Below are positions 41,593 through 50,342 of a stretch of 64,000 nucleotides of DNA, one piece after another. The notes below the pieces were generated by a model that saw only the letters and a program-made list of their open reading frames with translations, was not told where the DNA came from and did not search any database. Each line of letters opens with the position of its first letter. Position 1 is the stretch's first letter. Made by a program: the position numbers and the translations under genes. The DNA lies in assembly GCA_964544955.1 (NCBI GenBank), contig CAZJEB010000005.1, forward strand, positions 1-64,000, read 5' to 3'. Source of the stretch: JAAZPT01 sp964544955 (GTDB lineage: Bacteria > Bacillota > Clostridia > Christensenellales > Aristaeellaceae).

Positions 41593-42825
41593 ATGAAAAA
41601 TAAAAACTTTAATTTGCTGTTTACTGGTAGCCTTATATCCGGCTTAGGGGGAACGATTTATAACTTTGCTGCCTCACTGTTTATTATGGATTTAACTGGC
41701 AAGGCGGAGTTTATGGCCTTGTACTTTGCTGTTGCAAACGCAGTTATGCTAATTGCTCAACCCTTCGCAGGCACTATATGCGATTCATTGCAAAAGCGTA
41801 AAGTGCTTTATATAAGCGACTTTATATTTGGCATAACGGATATAATGCTTGCTGTTATTATATTTAGTGGCATTAGTGGCACATGGCTTTATGTAGCAAT
41901 ATGGGTAAATGGAATAATTAACGCCCTTTGTGGAGCCTTCTTTGCCCCAGCATCACAAGCTATTATACCCTTGGTATCGGAAGAGGATGGCTTGCAAAAA
42001 CGCTATTCCCAAATGGGCACAATGCAAAACTTTATAGGAATATTTGGCTTAGTATTTGCGGGCGCTATATATGGCGCTTTAGGCTTTGCTTGGGTGCTAA
42101 CAATAAATGCCCTTTGCGTTATTGCTTCCGCCTTTATGGAAATGAAAATAGATGTTGTGGAAAGCGTTATAAAACCAAACCTAAGCAAAATATTGCCCCA
42201 GTTTAAAGAGGGTTGGAACTATTTAGTAAAGTATAAACAACTTGTTGCCTTAGCTATATCCGCAGTGCTAACAAACATATTTTTGGTGGGGGTAATAAGC
42301 ATTACATTGCCCTTTATGATGTATAATGTGCTAAAAATAAACCCCACCGTGTTGGCAATGGTGCAAATAGCCTTATCCTTAGGTGGAATAACAAGTGGAG
42401 TATTCCTATCTAAAACAAAGCGTGAGTTTAAGGCTGGAAGAATTATTCCCAAAATGTTTGGCATATATGCAATGGTTTTTGTATTAACATATTTGGATTA
42501 CATACTTTTAAACCAAGGCTTAATAAATGTTTGGATATTTTCCGCAGTGCTAATTGTGCTTTACTACATATTTGGCTGTGCATTAGTGTTTGCGCAGATA
42601 CCCACAAATTCCGCCTATGCAAAATTGGTAGAGCCCAACTATATGGCAAGGGTTATGGCATTGCGTGCCACATTAGCAGGCGCCGCAAGGCCTGTAACCA
42701 TGTACGCCTTTGGCCTTGTTGTTGATAATTTTGGCGTTCACACAGCCCTACTATTAGGCGCCATTGGTATGACATTAAGCACAATATTTGCCCTATTAAA
42801 CAAGCCCTTAAAGGCTTTAGAGTAA
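41593..42825 (+). CDS. Major facilitator superfamily transporter (MFS_3-like)
   Basis: A 410-residue protein with twelve predicted membrane helices. It has NLLFTGSLISGLGGTIYNFA at the first helix, the loop motif DSLQKRKVLYISD (MFS motif A variant, D-x2-x-x-R/K-K) between helices 2 and 3, and NAYAKLVEPNYMARVMALRA-like (NSAYAKLVEPNYMARVMA) late, as in macrolide-efflux-like/enterobactin-exporter MFS_3 proteins. AAAGGATATATT precedes the ATG at 41593. A run of 17 T residues lies 40 bases upstream of the start and may vary in length. Substrate unknown. Confidence 0.88.
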   Translation: MKNKNFNLLFTGSLISGLGGTIYNFAASLFIMDLTGKAEFMALYFAVANAVMLIAQPFAGTICDSLQKRKVLYISDFIFGITDIMLAVIIFSGISGTWLYVAIWVNGIINALCGAFFAPASQAIIPLVSEEDGLQKRYSQMGTMQNFIGIFGLVFAGAIYGALGFAWVLTINALCVIASAFMEMKIDVVESVIKPNLSKILPQFKEGWNYLVKYKQLVALAISAVLTNIFLVGVISITLPFMMYNVLKINPTVLAMVQIALSLGGITSGVFLSKTKREFKAGRIIPKMFGIYAMVFVLTYLDYILLNQGLINVWIFSAVLIVLYYIFGCALVFAQIPTNSAYAKLVEPNYMARVMALRATLAGAARPVTMYAFGLVVDNFGVHTALLLGAIGMTLSTIFALLNKPLKALE

Positions 42826-42840
42826 AACAATACAATAAAA

Positions 42841-42870
42841 TAAAAAGGTCACAATTAGTGGCTTTTTTTG
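42841..42870 (+). terminator. Terminator after the MFS gene
   Basis: AAAAAGGTCAC and GTGGCTTTTTTT pair (with G-U pairs) around AATTA, followed by the T run; sixteen bases after the stop. Confidence 0.7.
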
Positions 42871-43013
42871 ATGCTAAATTGCTTTTGTATTTTGTTATAA
42901 ATCTTTGATGATGTATTATTTTGTTAGATAAAAATCTCTTAACTATATTATTCTAGTTGATAATAATTTTTGCTTTTAAATTGCTGTTTATTAAGGCTTG
43001 CAATTTTCTTCCA
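42871..43013. other. AT-rich gap before repeat copy H
   Basis: No gene, RNA or regulatory site is seen here; the sequence is very AT-rich and without notable hairpins. Confidence 0.4.
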
Positions 43014-43511
43014 ACACCCCTAAACCCCATATAGCAAGCCCGTTTGATCCCATAATAAAAAGGGCAAAAATGCCCTTTTTAAAATATCAATATGGTATAG
43101 TATAACTGTGGGGAAAAGCAAAACAATCATAAAAAATAAACGCTTTTAAATAGTTAATAATTCCCTTTAAACCAATCAATCATAAAGATTAAACGCCTAT
43201 TAAAATAGTTTAATAAACCTTTTACCCAACATATCTTTTCTCACAACCCTCGCAAACATTGTCGCTTTCGCTCCCGTTTGCTATCCTGTTCCAAATTCCA
43301 AGGCTGTCGCCTTGTTCTTTCGTGGGCTCTGCCCACACCCGCAAGGGCATGATGCCCTTGACCCCATTTTTATGCTTTACAATCCAACTATTACAAAACC
43401 CAAGGTATTCATAAAATACAAATTCCGCAGGAATTTGATCCACACCTCATACTTCATACCTCATACCTCATACCCAGAGGGGAAAAGCCAACAAAGGCAT
43501 AATAACTCAAG
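43014..43511 (-). repeat. Structured dispersed repeat, copy H (complete, reverse)
   Basis: The longest copy. On the minus strand it starts 13 bases after the M42 peptidase stop with TTGAGTTATTATGCC, four heptamers (one changed to TATGAAG), hairpin 1 (CAAATTCC/GGAATTTG), GTATT/AATAC, hairpin 2 (CAAGGGCA/TGCCCTTG), hairpin 3 (GTGGGC/GCCCAC), hairpin 4 (CAAGGC/GCCTTG), hairpin 5 (GCAAAC/GTTTGC with a GAGCGAAAGCGAC interior), then two successive copies of the ATTAAACTATTTTAATAGGC-like segment, CCCCACAGTTATACTATACC, a perfect terminator-like AAAAAGGGCA/TGCCCTTTTT, and GGGATCAAACGGGCTTG. Confidence 0.9.
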
Positions 43512-43524
43512 TAATTAAACCTTT

Positions 43525-44601
43525 CTAAAAGCTTTCAATAATCTTTTTATCAAGCCTTTCCACAATCTCCACTGCCAATTTCACTGCACACTCATAATCA
43601 AAATATGTACTTATCCCATTATGTGTATGTGCATACCTTACCGGTATACCCATAACTATACAAGGTACTCCCCTATTGGATATATGTATGGCCGACCCAT
43701 TTGTGCCTCCACCACTCCTAACAGATTCCTGCACAGGTATCCCCTTCTCCTCCGCTATATCCAAAACAAAGCGTTGAAACCTTGGGTTTGTTATCATGGA
43801 TACGTCTATATGCCTTAGCATAGGCCCTTTCTTTAGGGCAGTTTGCACCATGTAAGGCTCTGCAAAGTTATCGTCCGCGGGGCAACCCTCAAACACTATT
43901 GCTATATCCGCATTTGTGTGTTGGCTATTAAGCTTAGACCCCCTTGTTCCCACTTCCTCTTGGCTACTAAATGTGCTAACAATATCCACATTAAGCTTTT
44001 TGCCCTTAAGCTCCTCCAATGTATCAACTATGGCAGCACAGCCTATACGGCAGTCAAAGGCCTTGCCCATAAGCAAGTCGTTTTGCTCATCATAGCTACA
44101 TTCCACCATGGGCACAATAGGCTCCCCTATCCTTATGCCAAACTCATTTTTGGCTTCAACATCACTTCTTGCCCCTACATCAATGTATAGGGATGATAAA
44201 TCCAAGGGTTGTTTCTTCTGGGCCTCACTCATAAAATGTGGTGGTGTGCTTGATACTATCCCTGTAATGTACTTGCCAAACTTGTTGCGCACAAGCACTT
44301 TATGGGCTGGAATATTATGGGCAACCCAACTACCCACGTTTATAAAGCGTATAAGCCCATTAGGCTTTATAGCTTGCACCACAAAGCCCACCTCATCCGT
44401 ATGGGCATCTAACTGTACAATAGGCCTGTTGCCTATGTTACCATTGCTATAAACATAAAGGTTGCGCATACTATCCTCTTTATTGCTACCCAAATCAATA
44501 GTTAGGCCCTTTACTATGTTTACAACCTCATCCTCAAAGCCACTTATACCTTTGGCATTAGATAGCTTTTTTATATTATTAATACTGTTTAATTTATTCA
44601 T
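43525..44601 (-). CDS. M42 family aminopeptidase (glutamyl aminopeptidase/cellulase M-like)
   Basis: A 358-residue dizinc aminopeptidase. Metal motifs are QLDAHTDEVGF, then GKAFDCRIGCAAIVD (bridging Asp), SSQEEVGTRGS (Glu-Glu), and GGGTNGSAIHISNRGVPCIV with the last His in RYAHTHNGIS. The ISNAKGISGFEDEV-like N-terminus (LSNAKGISGFEDEVV) is the family start. GAGGTGTTTAT precedes the ATG. M42 enzymes usually form dodecameric shells that trim peptides. Length is normal (about 350). Confidence 0.94.
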   Translation of the reverse strand: MNKLNSINNIKKLSNAKGISGFEDEVVNIVKGLTIDLGSNKEDSMRNLYVYSNGNIGNRPIVQLDAHTDEVGFVVQAIKPNGLIRFINVGSWVAHNIPAHKVLVRNKFGKYITGIVSSTPPHFMSEAQKKQPLDLSSLYIDVGARSDVEAKNEFGIRIGEPIVPMVECSYDEQNDLLMGKAFDCRIGCAAIVDTLEELKGKKLNVDIVSTFSSQEEVGTRGSKLNSQHTNADIAIVFEGCPADDNFAEPYMVQTALKKGPMLRHIDVSMITNPRFQRFVLDIAEEKGIPVQESVRSGGGTNGSAIHISNRGVPCIVMGIPVRYAHTHNGISTYFDYECAVKLAVEIVERLDKKIIESF

Positions 44602-44685
44602 ATAAACACCTCTATTCTTTTATAAATATATTATACAATAAAAAAGCATAATATTTAATAAATTTTAAATTTTACTTTAATAATC

Positions 44686-44714
44686 TTGCATTAGTGCATA
44701 TTCAATGATAAAAT
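44686..44714 (+). promoter_or_regulatory. Candidate sigma-A promoter of tig-clpP-clpX
   Basis: TTGCAT, a 17-base spacer and TAAAAT about 58 bases upstream of the trigger factor ATG. No CIRCE or CtsR-like direct heptad repeat is visible around it. Confidence 0.6.
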
Positions 44715-44771
44715 AAGATTTGGTACTTTTTATTATAGTATTAAAACAGATACAATTTAGGAGGAAGATAA

Positions 44772-46133
44772 ATGGAATTTAAAACAGAAAAGTTGGAAGG
44801 CAGCAAGGTTAAATTTTCCTTCGTTGTACCAGCAGCAGACTTTAAAGAAGCAAATCAAAAAGCATATTTAAAAAACCGTGGTAAAATTACTGTACCTGGT
44901 TTTAGGAAAGGTAAAGCTCCCCTTAGCCGCATTGAAGCAATGTACGGTAAAGGCGTGTTTTTTGAGGACGCATTTGATATAATTTTTCCAGAAGTTTACG
45001 AGCAAGCTATTAAGGATAGTGGCATTGAACCCGTAAGCCGCCCTGATATCGAAATTCAAAGTATAGATGTTGATAAGGATTTGGAATTTACTTGCGAAGT
45101 TTATACCTACCCCACAGTTGAATTAGGCCAATATGAAGGCTTGGAAGTTAAAAGATACGTTCACCCCGTAAGCGAGGAAGACGTTGAAAACAGGCTTCAA
45201 CAAGAAGTTAAAAAACAAGCAAGAATTATATCCTTAACCGAAGGCATGGTTGAACCTAAGGATAAATTAAACCTTGATTATGAAGGCAGCGTTGACGGTG
45301 TTCCCTTTGAGGGTGGCAAGGCTGAAGGCCATGTATTGGAAATTGGCTCTGGCCAATTTATCCCAGGCTTTGAAGATCAATTAATCGGTATGGATTTAGG
45401 CACAGAGCAAGATATTAACGTTACATTCCCCACAGAATACCACAGCGAAGAGCTTGCAGGCAAAGATGCTGTATTCCGTGTTAAACTTAACAGCGTTGAT
45501 AGGGAAGAATTACCCGAAGTTGATGATGATTTTGCCGCAGATGTAAGCCAATTTGAAACCTTGGCCGACTATAAGGCAGACCTTGAAAAACAACTTAAAG
45601 AAGAAGCTGAAAGAACTGCTGATAACAACGCCCGCAGGGATTTGTTTGACGAGATAGTTAAAAACGCTAAATTTGATATTCCTACACCCATGGTTGAAAC
45701 ACAAATGGATAGAATGCTTGAAAGCATTAACCGCAACATGCAAAAGCAAGGTTATAGCTTGGATATGTTCCTAAAAATGGTTGGCAACGATAAAGCTGGC
45801 TTTAGGGAACAATACCGCGAACAAGCAACACAGGAAGTATCTAGCGAGCTTGTATTAGAAGAGCTTGTTAAAACAGTAAACTATGAAGTTACCGATGCTG
45901 ATGTTGACGCATTGTTGGAAAGGTCACTAGACCCACAAGATGGCACCGTTGAGGATTTCAAAAAGAACTTGAACGATGCTCAAATGGAAAACATTCGTTA
46001 CCAAACACGCAACCAAAAAACAATTGATATGGTTTGGGAAAAAGCTAAAGTTGAAACCGTTATTGGCGATTACCCACAACCAGAAACATTGGATGAAGCC
46101 GTAGTAGCTGAAAGCGAAGTAGAGGCAGAATAA
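44772..46133 (+). CDS. tig: Trigger factor (ribosome-associated chaperone and PPIase)
   Basis: A 453-residue chaperone acting on nascent chains. The ribosome-binding loop is GFRKGKAPLSRIEAMYG (GFRxGxxP signature) in the N-terminal domain, the FKBP-like PPIase domain covers about residues 150-240 (DKLNLDYEGSVDGVPFEGGK), and a helical C-terminal domain follows. The end is acidic (VVAESEVEAE). GGAGGAAGATAA precedes the ATG. It heads tig-clpP-clpX, a conserved order in Firmicutes. Confidence 0.98.
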   Translation: MEFKTEKLEGSKVKFSFVVPAADFKEANQKAYLKNRGKITVPGFRKGKAPLSRIEAMYGKGVFFEDAFDIIFPEVYEQAIKDSGIEPVSRPDIEIQSIDVDKDLEFTCEVYTYPTVELGQYEGLEVKRYVHPVSEEDVENRLQQEVKKQARIISLTEGMVEPKDKLNLDYEGSVDGVPFEGGKAEGHVLEIGSGQFIPGFEDQLIGMDLGTEQDINVTFPTEYHSEELAGKDAVFRVKLNSVDREELPEVDDDFAADVSQFETLADYKADLEKQLKEEAERTADNNARRDLFDEIVKNAKFDIPTPMVETQMDRMLESINRNMQKQGYSLDMFLKMVGNDKAGFREQYREQATQEVSSELVLEELVKTVNYEVTDADVDALLERSLDPQDGTVEDFKKNLNDAQMENIRYQTRNQKTIDMVWEKAKVETVIGDYPQPETLDEAVVAESEVEAE

Positions 46134-46158
46134 TCCAAATTATAAGGAGGCCAAGAAT

Positions 46159-46749
46159 ATGACATTAGTACCCTATGTAATAGAACAAACTCACCAAGGT
46201 GAACGCAGCTATGACATATATTCTAGGCTATTAAAAGACAGAATAATTTTTGTAAGTGGTGTTATTGAAAACAATATGGCTAACACAATAGTTGCCCAAT
46301 TATTGTTTTTGGAAATGGAAAACCCCGATGCAGACATTTCAATGTACATTAATAGCCCAGGTGGAAGTGTAACAGCTGGAATGGCAATATTTGATACCAT
46401 GAGGTATATTAAACCCCACGTTAGAACCGTTTGTGTAGGCTTAGCCGCATCTATGGGCTCATTTTTGCTAATGGCAGGCGAAAAAGGCAAAAGGCTTGCT
46501 TTACCTAATAGCGAAATATTAATACACCAACCCTTAGGCGGTGCCGAAGGCCAAGCAACAGATGTTATGATACATGCCGAGCATTTAGTTAAAACTAAAC
46601 AAAAAATGGCAGGCCTTATGGCCGATATGACTGGTAACACAGTTGAAAGAATTATGCAGGATATTGATAGAGATAGATATATGAGTGCAGAAGAAGCCAA
46701 AGCTTACGGTATTATTGATAACATTTACTTAAAACGCGAAAGCAATTAA
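46159..46749 (+). CDS. clpP: ATP-dependent Clp protease proteolytic subunit
   Basis: A 196-residue serine peptidase that assembles into a tetradecamer with ClpX. The catalytic serine lies in GLAASMGSFLLMAGEKGKR, the His in PNSEILIHQPLGGAEGQ, and the Asp in the MQDIDRDRYMSAEEAKAYG region. The N-terminus is PYVIEQTHQGERSYDIYSRL, with the SYDIYSRLL(K)DRII start typical of ClpP. GGAGG precedes the ATG. Confidence 0.98.
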   Translation: MTLVPYVIEQTHQGERSYDIYSRLLKDRIIFVSGVIENNMANTIVAQLLFLEMENPDADISMYINSPGGSVTAGMAIFDTMRYIKPHVRTVCVGLAASMGSFLLMAGEKGKRLALPNSEILIHQPLGGAEGQATDVMIHAEHLVKTKQKMAGLMADMTGNTVERIMQDIDRDRYMSAEEAKAYGIIDNIYLKRESN

Positions 46750-46757
46750 ATAAACCT

Positions 46758-46785
46758 TTGCCGTATCAAAATATTGATACGGCAA
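46758..46785. promoter_or_regulatory. Perfect hairpin between clpP and clpX
   Basis: TTGCCGTATCAA and TTGATACGGCAA form a perfect twelve-base-pair stem with loop AATA, starting nine bases after clpP. No T run follows (ATTAATTACAGC), so it may be a processing or partial-attenuation site rather than a terminator. Confidence 0.6.
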
Positions 46786-46814
46786 TTAATTACAGCATAT
46801 AAAGGAAATATAGT

Positions 46815-48074
46815 ATGACAGATAATAATTTAAATTTGCGTAAATGTAGCTTTTGCGGTAGAACATCGGATAAGGTTGGCTTTTTAGTTGCTGGCGATGA
46901 TGCTAATATATGCGATAATTGCGTTAACGTATGTAAAGAAATAATTGATAATAGTGATTTGGCACCAAAAAAGCCTAGGGCAAAAAAAAGAAGTATGCCC
47001 ATACCTACGGAAATTAAATCCTTTTTGGATAACTATGTTGTTGGCCAAGAGGAAGCTAAGGTTGCCCTATCCGTTGCGGTTTACAACCATTATAAGCGTA
47101 TAGATTTTCCAGGGGATGAAGATATTGAACTTCAAAAATCCAACGTTTTATTAATAGGCCCAACAGGTAGCGGTAAAACATTTTTAGCCCAAACTTTGGC
47201 AAAATACCTTGATGTACCCTTTGCCATAGGCGATGCTACAAGCTTAACCGAGGCAGGCTACGTGGGTGAGGATGTGGAAAACATTCTACTAAGGCTTATG
47301 CAAAATGCCGATTATGATATAGAGCGTGCACAAAGGGGTATTATTTACATAGATGAAATTGATAAAATTAGCAAAAAAAGCGAGAATGTATCAATTACAA
47401 GGGATGTAAGTGGCGAAGGCGTTCAACAAGCCCTACTAAAAATATTAGAGGGCACCATTGCAAACGTTCCCCCACAGGGTGGCAGAAAACACCCCCAACA
47501 GGAGTTTATTAAGCTTGATACCACAAGTATACTATTTATATGTGGCGGAGCTTTTGATGGCCTATTGCCCATAATTGAAAAGCGTGTAGGTAAAAAATCA
47601 TTAGGCTTTGGTGCAGATATTCAAATTAAAAACGACCAAGAAAACAACAAAACCTTGAAGCAAGTTAGGCCAGAGGATTTAGTTCGCTTTGGTTTAATAC
47701 CCGAATTTGTAGGCCGTTTACCTATCACAGTTACCCTTGATAACTTAAACGAGGATACCCTTGTGCAAATACTTACACAGCCTAAAAACGCCCTTGTAAA
47801 ACAATACAGCTACTTGTTTAACCTTGATGGTGTAGAGCTTGAGTTTGATGAGGATGCCCTAAGGGAAATTGCTAAAATAGCCATGGAACGTAAAACAGGT
47901 GCCCGTGGGCTACGCTCCGTTGTGGAAAGCATATTGCTTAATACAATGTACCAAATACCCGCCACTAAGGATGTGGAGCGTTGTATAGTAAACCTTGATG
48001 CTGTTAAGGGCATAGCACAACCCCTTATTATAAAAAAAGCAGAAAAATTGGAAATGGGTCAAAATGAACAATAA
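46815..48074 (+). CDS. clpX: ATP-dependent Clp protease ATPase subunit ClpX
   Basis: A 419-residue AAA+ unfoldase. The N-terminal zinc-binding domain has CSFCGRTSDKVGFL and ICDNCV; Walker A is GPTGSGKT, Walker B IIYIDEIDKI, pore motif AGYVGED (YVG), sensor 1 region FICGGAFDGL, and RKTGARGLRSVVE is the sensor 2 region. The ClpP-docking loop reads KKSLGFGAD, an LGF in place of the usual IGF. AAAGGAAATATAGT precedes the ATG. The last eleven bases overlap the shikimate kinase gene. Confidence 0.98.
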   Translation: MTDNNLNLRKCSFCGRTSDKVGFLVAGDDANICDNCVNVCKEIIDNSDLAPKKPRAKKRSMPIPTEIKSFLDNYVVGQEEAKVALSVAVYNHYKRIDFPGDEDIELQKSNVLLIGPTGSGKTFLAQTLAKYLDVPFAIGDATSLTEAGYVGEDVENILLRLMQNADYDIERAQRGIIYIDEIDKISKKSENVSITRDVSGEGVQQALLKILEGTIANVPPQGGRKHPQQEFIKLDTTSILFICGGAFDGLLPIIEKRVGKKSLGFGADIQIKNDQENNKTLKQVRPEDLVRFGLIPEFVGRLPITVTLDNLNEDTLVQILTQPKNALVKQYSYLFNLDGVELEFDEDALREIAKIAMERKTGARGLRSVVESILLNTMYQIPATKDVERCIVNLDAVKGIAQPLIIKKAEKLEMGQNEQ

Positions 48075-48573
48075 TATAATTTTAATAGGCATGCCCAGCA
48101 GTGGCAAAAGCACCGTTGGGGCTAAACTTGCCAATAAATTAAATTATAACTTTATAGACACCGATAGCCTTATTACACAAAAATATGGCAAACCCCTCAC
48201 CGCTATAATTGATGATGTGGGCTATGATGCCTTTATGGAAATTGAAGGCGAAACAGGCGCCACATTAAAGGCTAACAACAGCGTTATAGCAACAGGCGGC
48301 AGCATGGTGTTAATGAGCAATGCCATGGAAAACCTAAAAAGCTTAGGCACAGTAGTATTTTTAAACGTACCCCTACGCTTGCTTAAAATTCGCCTTGCCA
48401 GCACAATGAATACAAGGGGTGTTGCAACCCCCGTACCCATGACCGCCGAGGAAATATTAGCCTATAGGCTCCCCTATTACAAAAAATATGCCGATATTAC
48501 AATAAACTGCATAAACAACAAAAACAAAGTAGTATTAGCCGTATTAGATGCTTTAGGCTTAGCACAAAATTAA
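48064..48573 (+). CDS. aroK: Shikimate kinase
   Basis: A 169-residue P-loop kinase forming shikimate-3-phosphate in aromatic amino acid synthesis. It has the Walker A GMPSSGKSTVGAKLA, the substrate motif FIDTDSLI, EIEGETGATL, and the glycine-rich VIATGGSMVL. The lid arginine region is TMNTRGVATP, with MTAEEILAYRLPYYKKYAD after it. It starts inside clpX (eleven-base overlap) with GAAATGGGT upstream, so it is co-transcribed with clpPX; other shikimate-pathway genes are not in the window. Confidence 0.93.
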   Translation: MNNNIILIGMPSSGKSTVGAKLANKLNYNFIDTDSLITQKYGKPLTAIIDDVGYDAFMEIEGETGATLKANNSVIATGGSMVLMSNAMENLKSLGTVVFLNVPLRLLKIRLASTMNTRGVATPVPMTAEEILAYRLPYYKKYADITINCINNKNKVVLAVLDALGLAQN

Positions 48574-48604
48574 AAAAAGAATGGTATTACGCCATTCTTT
48601 TTTA
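48573..48604. terminator. Bidirectional terminator between shikimate kinase and the ABC exporter
   Basis: AAAAAAGAATGG and CCATTCTTTTTT form a twelve-base-pair stem around TATTACG between two convergent genes, with A and T runs at either side. Confidence 0.88.
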
Positions 48605-48617
48605 GTGGGGAAATATA

Positions 48618-50342
48618 TTATTTTATTTCAGGCTTATGCATAAGGTTGTAAAAGGCTGTTCCTTTGTTATTAAGCTCGTAAAAGCTACCTTTTTCAATTA
48701 TTTTGCCCTTATCCATACATATTATAAAGTCACACTTTTCAAAAATTGTAGGGTGAAAATGGTGAGTAATTATTATACAGCCACAATTCCTCATGGTAAT
48801 AATCAATTCTTCTATTTGAAGCGCTAATGTATTATCTAAATTAGCAAAGGATTCATCAAAAATAATCATTTTTGGGTTTTCAAGCATACAGCGAGCTATC
48901 CCAACTCTTTGTCGTTCACCGCCTGATAATATGTTTCCATTTTCATGAACAACTGTATCTATGCCATTTTCTAAATTTGCCACAACATCACTCAAACCGC
49001 AATTTGCGATAACTTCCTCTAATCGCTCATTACTATATTTTCTACCCAATGTTATGTTAAATTTTAAAGTATCATCAAATAAAAATACTTCTTGTTGTTG
49101 GTAAGCTAATAAGCTGTAATATTGCTCATCATCAATTGTAGTAATATCTTGATTATTCCAACAAATTTCACCTTTTGTTGGAGCATAAAACTTCATTAAT
49201 AACTTTGCTAATGTTGATTTTCCTGAGCCACTTTTACCAACAATAATGTACTTTTTACTTGCATCAAATTCAATATTTAAGTTTTTAAATAATTCGTTAT
49301 TTGTATTGTTTTCTGTGTTATAACAAAAAAACACTTCTTTAAACTTAAAACAGTTTTCATTATTTTTAATTACTAAATTATTCGCTTCTATTAATTCATT
49401 ATTAGGTATATTATCAATTTTTTTATACAACTCATTGGTGGATTTCACCCTTGCAATATGTTTTGGTAAGCCTTCAAAAGGAGCAATAATTCCACCAATC
49501 ATTTGTGATAACGCTAAAATAGTCCCAATTACCATTTCCCCATTTAGTACCATAATAGAGCCTAAAATAATAACACCTAAAAATGTGAATATGCTAAAGG
49601 CCATTGATAAATACCCTATGCGGTTGAATGTTGTTTCTTTTTCCACATCCCGCTTTGTGGCTATATTATTGTATTCTGAAACATTAACAATTGCCTGCTT
49701 TTGTACCCTAAACGTTTTTAAAACAGTAAAACCATCTAAAGCGCCTTTTATGTTTTCTAACAACTTGCTAAAAGCACTAGAGTATAGCATTGTGTTTTTG
49801 TTTAAAGATTTATTAAAAAGCTTTGGCATAGTAACTGATACTAATGAGAATACTATTACAAGCACTGCCACTTTCCAGTCAATATAACTTACCGCAAAGG
49901 CAGATATAATAAAGCTCCAAATCACCTTATAAATGCTTAATATACTTCCAAAATGGTTTTGGCTTAACATCTTTACATCTACATCTAAGGTTGATAAATA
50001 TTGGTTTGTGTTTAACTTGAAAAAATCAGGTGGTTTTTGAAGTATTATATTATTAAAGCTATATTCACGTAAATCCCTTTCGTAGCCTTTTACTAGCTTC
50101 ATGTTTAAACTTTCAGTTATATAGGCTAAAATGCAATTTGCTATTGCTACAATAACAATTACTATTGTATACTGAAAAAATTTGTTGCTATTATGGTTGC
50201 TTGCTGCCTGGGTTAATGGTTGAATTAAGTATGCAAAAAGCACAGAGGAAAAAGCTTCAAAGGGTACTATAATCAAATACACAAAAAAATTAGATGGCAT
50301 TTTTTCTCTAATATATTTTATTATCCTTTTTAATTGCAACAC
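48618..50342 (-). CDS. ABC transporter, fused permease and ATPase (peptide exporter candidate)
   Basis: A 574-residue half-transporter: about six membrane helices in residues 20-300, then an ATPase domain with Walker A VGKSGSGKSTLAKLL, the Q-loop LAYQQQEVFLFDD, signature LSGGERQRVGIARCML, Walker B MIIFDESFANLD and switch His in IIITHHFH. There is no N-terminal C39 peptidase domain, so any leader would be removed by another protease or not at all. The start is GTG at 50342 inside the last codons of the upstream radical SAM gene, with GGAGGAAAGAG about ten bases before it. It probably exports the peptide made by this locus. Confidence 0.9.
   Translation of the reverse strand: MLQLKRIIKYIREKMPSNFFVYLIIVPFEAFSSVLFAYLIQPLTQAASNHNSNKFFQYTIVIVIVAIANCILAYITESLNMKLVKGYERDLREYSFNNIILQKPPDFFKLNTNQYLSTLDVDVKMLSQNHFGSILSIYKVIWSFIISAFAVSYIDWKVAVLVIVFSLVSVTMPKLFNKSLNKNTMLYSSAFSKLLENIKGALDGFTVLKTFRVQKQAIVNVSEYNNIATKRDVEKETTFNRIGYLSMAFSIFTFLGVIILGSIMVLNGEMVIGTILALSQMIGGIIAPFEGLPKHIARVKSTNELYKKIDNIPNNELIEANNLVIKNNENCFKFKEVFFCYNTENNTNNELFKNLNIEFDASKKYIIVGKSGSGKSTLAKLLMKFYAPTKGEICWNNQDITTIDDEQYYSLLAYQQQEVFLFDDTLKFNITLGRKYSNERLEEVIANCGLSDVVANLENGIDTVVHENGNILSGGERQRVGIARCMLENPKMIIFDESFANLDNTLALQIEELIITMRNCGCIIITHHFHPTIFEKCDFIICMDKGKIIEKGSFYELNNKGTAFYNLMHKPEIK

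Noticed and set aside
21678..43518. Open frames inside repeat copies (for example 21678-21998 -, 23834-24088 +, 43312-43518 +)
   Set aside because: They differ in frame and sequence from copy to copy, lack ribosome sites, and arise from the conserved hairpin DNA.
46209..46700. 163-codon minus-strand frame opposite clpP
   Set aside because: Shadow of a highly conserved gene in an anti-phase frame, with no ribosome site or family features.
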